Part shown: one piece after another, positions 61,816 to 64,000 of the stretch | How the letters are laid out: the number at the start of each line of letters is the position of its first letter | Position numbering within the stretch: the stretch's first letter is position 1 | From: Paenibacillus curdlanolyticus YK9 | Lineage (GTDB): Bacteria > Bacillota > Bacilli > Paenibacillales > Paenibacillaceae | Length of the DNA stretch: 64,000 bases | Assembly (NCBI RefSeq): GCF_000179615.1 | Contig: NZ_AEDD01000013.1 | Location: forward strand, 124,001 to 188,000 | Direction of reading: 5' to 3' | The notes under the pieces: model-generated | Told to the model about the DNA's origin: nothing | Seen by the model: only the letters and a program-made list of their open reading frames with translations | The model's database searches: none | Translations under genes and position numbers: made by a program

Positions 61816-62301
61816 TCATTGCTCATAAAGAGTGATTGAAAATCCCAACTCCCCCATAAACCCTTCACTATATTCAACAATTATATCTCTGTCTGGAAAT
61901 AATTCTTTTGCTCTTCTCATCCAGTAAAATACTAAGATGTCTCCGAACTGTTTTAAGATTTTCTCATTATCCATAGACTCACAGTCTTTTCCTACAAAAA
62001 AATCGCCAAAGCTCCAACTATTTACCCATTGTTCAATGTGTTTTTTATTAGAGTTGAATTGTGACTCTAATCTTAATAACTTATCTACTGCTTTGTCCTT
62101 TTGAGTATCAAAGAAATCAGCGATAAATATATAACCATTAACTTCAATAATATTTGGGCATAGAACATATGCCACTGAAATAAAATCCTCAATATAATTA
62201 CTGTTCGCTGAATGGTTAAATAACGAATTTCCCCTTTGTTCTTTGAACTCATGAAAAATCTGTTCGTTTACGATACTTTGGTATAATTTTAAATCATTCA
62301 T
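61816..62301 (-). CDS. Immunity-like protein, paralogue B
   Basis: A 161-residue protein beginning MNDLKLYQSIVNEQIFHEF. The ATG at 62301 lies four bases after the TGA of the Rhs-tip reading frame and follows GGATGGTGA, so the two are translationally coupled, the standard arrangement of a toxin and its immunity gene. It is paralogous to the gene at 60649-61110. No membrane segment is seen, consistent with a cytoplasmic antitoxin. The family is not recognised by name. Confidence 0.72.
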   Translation of the reverse strand: MNDLKLYQSIVNEQIFHEFKEQRGNSLFNHSANSNYIEDFISVAYVLCPNIIEVNGYIFIADFFDTQKDKAVDKLLRLESQFNSNKKHIEQWVNSWSFGDFFVGKDCESMDNEKILKQFGDILVFYWMRRAKELFPDRDIIVEYSEGFMGELGFSITLYEQ

Positions 62302-62305
62302 CTTA

Positions 62306-63466
62306 TCACCATCCAAATAAATCTTTAATGAATTGCGGAACTGCCCCATCTAACTTATATGGCTGGTAGAACTCTTTTCCAGCAGGATTAACGTTGATAC
62401 TAAATGCCTTAACCCTATCCCCACTCAGGTCATAAATTAACTTCCCTTGTCCATCGTACACAAAGACATGCTCGCCATTTGCAGTAGTATAGTAACTATT
62501 TGGAGCGCCTGTCACTGGGCGATTACTCCCTGATGAATTAACTTTTACTACCCCATTATTCTTCAGCCCCTTAAACTGATTAACATTTAACTCAGAAGTA
62601 TTGGTTGCGCCCCTACTAAATGCATTACCCGTACCCTTAGTAAATACACCTTTTACCGCTTTGTATGCAGATGTTGCACCTTTGGCAATTCCCTTTCCTG
62701 CCGCTTTTGCAGCACCTACAGTTGCTGTTGCTGCTACACTGGCAGCATCAGCAACATAAGCTGCAGGTGCAACCACCCCGACCATAATTATTTCAGTTAC
62801 GTAGTCCTCACTAGCGCAGTCCATACATCCAGATACGACCCGACCATTGTCAATATAAACCATACTAGCACTGAGCTGAGCTTGCGCCCATTTCCTCTGT
62901 CCACTATTACCGTTCTTAGATACGTAAACTAAATAGTCGTATTGATTCTGACTATACTTAGGACTGAATCCTGTTGGATCCGAAAATATTATGTGGATTA
63001 TTGCTCACATACGTATACAAATTCAAACTCAACGGATTCGTCAATTCTCCCTCATACGAATCCTCACTAATAAACCGCTTATCACCCGGATCATAATACC
63101 TTGCCCTTAAATAAATAAGCCCAGATTCATCATCATAGATTTCCCCGCTATACCTAAACGGATTAGACATCTGCTCCACGTAAGACGTGATCTTTCCCCA
63201 AATGTCATAATCATACTTGTTCAGCACAGCGCCGGAGCTGTCTCGGATGGCGATCACATCACCATGGCCGTTATACGAATAATACCCAGCCTTGTTCTTC
63301 GTGTAATCCACCCGATAGAGCAGCTCATTGCCCCAAATATTACGCCCAACCGGATTGCCGCTGGCATCCAGCTCCTCGATGACTCTTCCGTTCAAGTAAA
63401 CGTAGCGAGTCTTGACGCCATTGACGGTTTTCGTTGCACGCAAGCCGTCTCCGTAGTACGTGTAGC
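62306..63466 (-). pseudogene. 5'-truncated Rhs/WapA C-terminal module with toxin tip
   Basis: The segment begins abruptly near 63466 with ESYTYYGDGLRATKTVNG and encodes the conserved end of an Rhs core: RYVYLNGRVIEELDASGNPV, YNGHGDVIAIRDSSGAV and GLIYLRARYYDPGDKRFISE. A frameshift in a T-run near 62985 changes the expected DPTGF ending; in the other frame it continues FSDPTGFSPKYSQNQYDYLV, the linker NGNSGQRKWAQAQ, an Ala/Gly-rich hydrophobic hinge and a tip domain ending PYKLDGAVPQFIKDLFGW. The tip of about 90 residues is the presumed toxin; its activity is not evident. No promoter or start is seen. Confidence 0.75.
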
Positions 63467-63579
63467 TTTCGATTATGACATTAATAAATCATCCCACGAA
63501 CACATCTCCACAAACCAGTAATCTCTCAAAGAGATGCTTCACAGCTCAATAAAATATAACCTAAAAACAGTGAGCATTA

Positions 63580-63613
63580 AAAAAGACGACTCCTAATGAA
63601 TTCAGAAGCCGTC
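63580..63613 (-). terminator. Terminator after the right-edge gene
   Basis: GACGGCTTCT pairs imperfectly with AGGAGTCGTC on the minus strand and is followed by TTTTTTAA. Confidence 0.7.
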
Positions 63614-63674
63614 AATTCGCTAATAAACATAAAAGAATGACACAGTTCAACGATATAAGTGTAATGATCTAATA

Positions 63675-64000
63675 TTATTCTTTAAATCCGTATTTAGATG
63701 GATTAATACGGTATTCTGTAACTGGAATACAGTCAGATAAATCAAACTCTAGGATAACTTTCCCTTTAGCAATGATATTAAGCTCACAACTTCCAAACGG
63801 ATTATTATTAACCCCGCCAAATGAATATTTTTTCGCAGATTCATCTGGTAATTCCACTAGCCAGCTGTGAGTTAAGTTAATAATTTCTCTATCGTTACTG
63901 AGCAAGAGCTTCTTTGAAGCTTTATCGAGTAAGGCAACTTCCAAATCCCCACCTAACACTTGAGAAATCGTAAAAGTTGCCAACCCTACAACATGTAAAT
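63675..64000 (-). CDS. Hypothetical protein, start uncertain at the window edge
   Basis: At least 102 residues, from a possible TTG at 63983, but the frame stays open to the right edge, so the true start may lie outside. The product contains ISQVLGGDLEVALLDKASKK, LTHSWLVELPDESAKKYSFG and GKVILEFDLSDCIPVTEYRI, and looks like a small beta-sandwich. I do not recognise a family. It is AT-rich, ends in a hairpin terminator and lies directly upstream of the Rhs tip module, so it may be another immunity gene. Confidence 0.55.
   Translation of the reverse strand, partial: LHVVGLATFTISQVLGGDLEVALLDKASKKLLLSNDREIINLTHSWLVELPDESAKKYSFGGVNNNPFGSCELNIIAKGKVILEFDLSDCIPVTEYRINPSKYGFKE

Overview
The window looks like a chromosomal segment of a plant-biomass-degrading, spore-forming Firmicute, most likely Paenibacillus or a close relative (inference). 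The evidence is YesM/YesN-type two-component systems beside LplA/LplB/YtcP-type sugar importers, an S-layer-anchored multidomain GH10 xylanase, a GerE spore-coat regulator, a YhcN/YlaJ-type spore lipoprotein, AGGAGG-type ribosome binding sites, frequent TTG/GTG starts and CRE-like catabolite repression sites.

Layout. 0-7.1 kb: a sugar-uptake operon on the minus strand (lipoprotein binding protein, two permeases, YesM kinase, YesN regulator, then a GH3 N-acetylhexosaminidase running off the left edge). 7.5-12.3 kb: a SWIM zinc-finger protein overlapping an SNF2 helicase, followed by a small TTG-start gene and a terminator. 12.4-17.7 kb: an orphan Spo0B-type sensor kinase, a TPR protein, an ArsR-type regulator with a large C-terminal domain, and glutaminase. 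17.9-21.2 kb: an AT-rich accessory patch with a three-gene secretion-related operon that includes a catalytically degenerate signal peptidase-like lipoprotein, next to a nonsense-mutated IS30-family element.

21.3-31.5 kb: a cellulase operon (GH48, GH6, GH5, all secreted with FN3 modules and near-identical C-terminal CBM3 modules) and an orphan YesN-type regulator. 31.5-33.0 kb: non-coding DNA carrying a duplicated block of a palindromic TAACGGAC repeat that also occurs near 16.5 kb. 33.0-37.6 kb: gerE with a sigma-K-like promoter, an AAC(6')-like acetyltransferase, a lipoprotein, a PDZ-less HtrA protease and a YhcN-type lipoprotein. 37.8-42.7 kb: a cell-surface xylanase (CBM22 x3, GH10, CBM9 x2, SLH x3). 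42.8-43.2 kb: six 51-bp tandem hairpins.

43.2-55.3 kb: an aldouronate-utilization operon (YesN, YesM, LplA, LplB, YtcP, CE4 deacetylase, GH67 alpha-glucuronidase, GH43) with a divergent GH8 exo-oligoxylanase. The surface xylanase would cut glucuronoxylan outside, the ABC importer would take up aldouronates and xylo-oligosaccharides, and CE4, GH67, GH43 and GH8 would trim them inside.

55.8-64 kb: an AT-rich polymorphic-toxin locus in decay. It holds GC-richer fragments of Rhs/WapA YD-repeat proteins broken by frameshifts, stops and an apparent inversion, a tandem array of four DUF2019 (HEAT-like) genes, two paralogous immunity-like genes, a beta-propeller protein and several short coupled genes. 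This is the least standard part of the window. No tRNA, rRNA or CRISPR array was seen.
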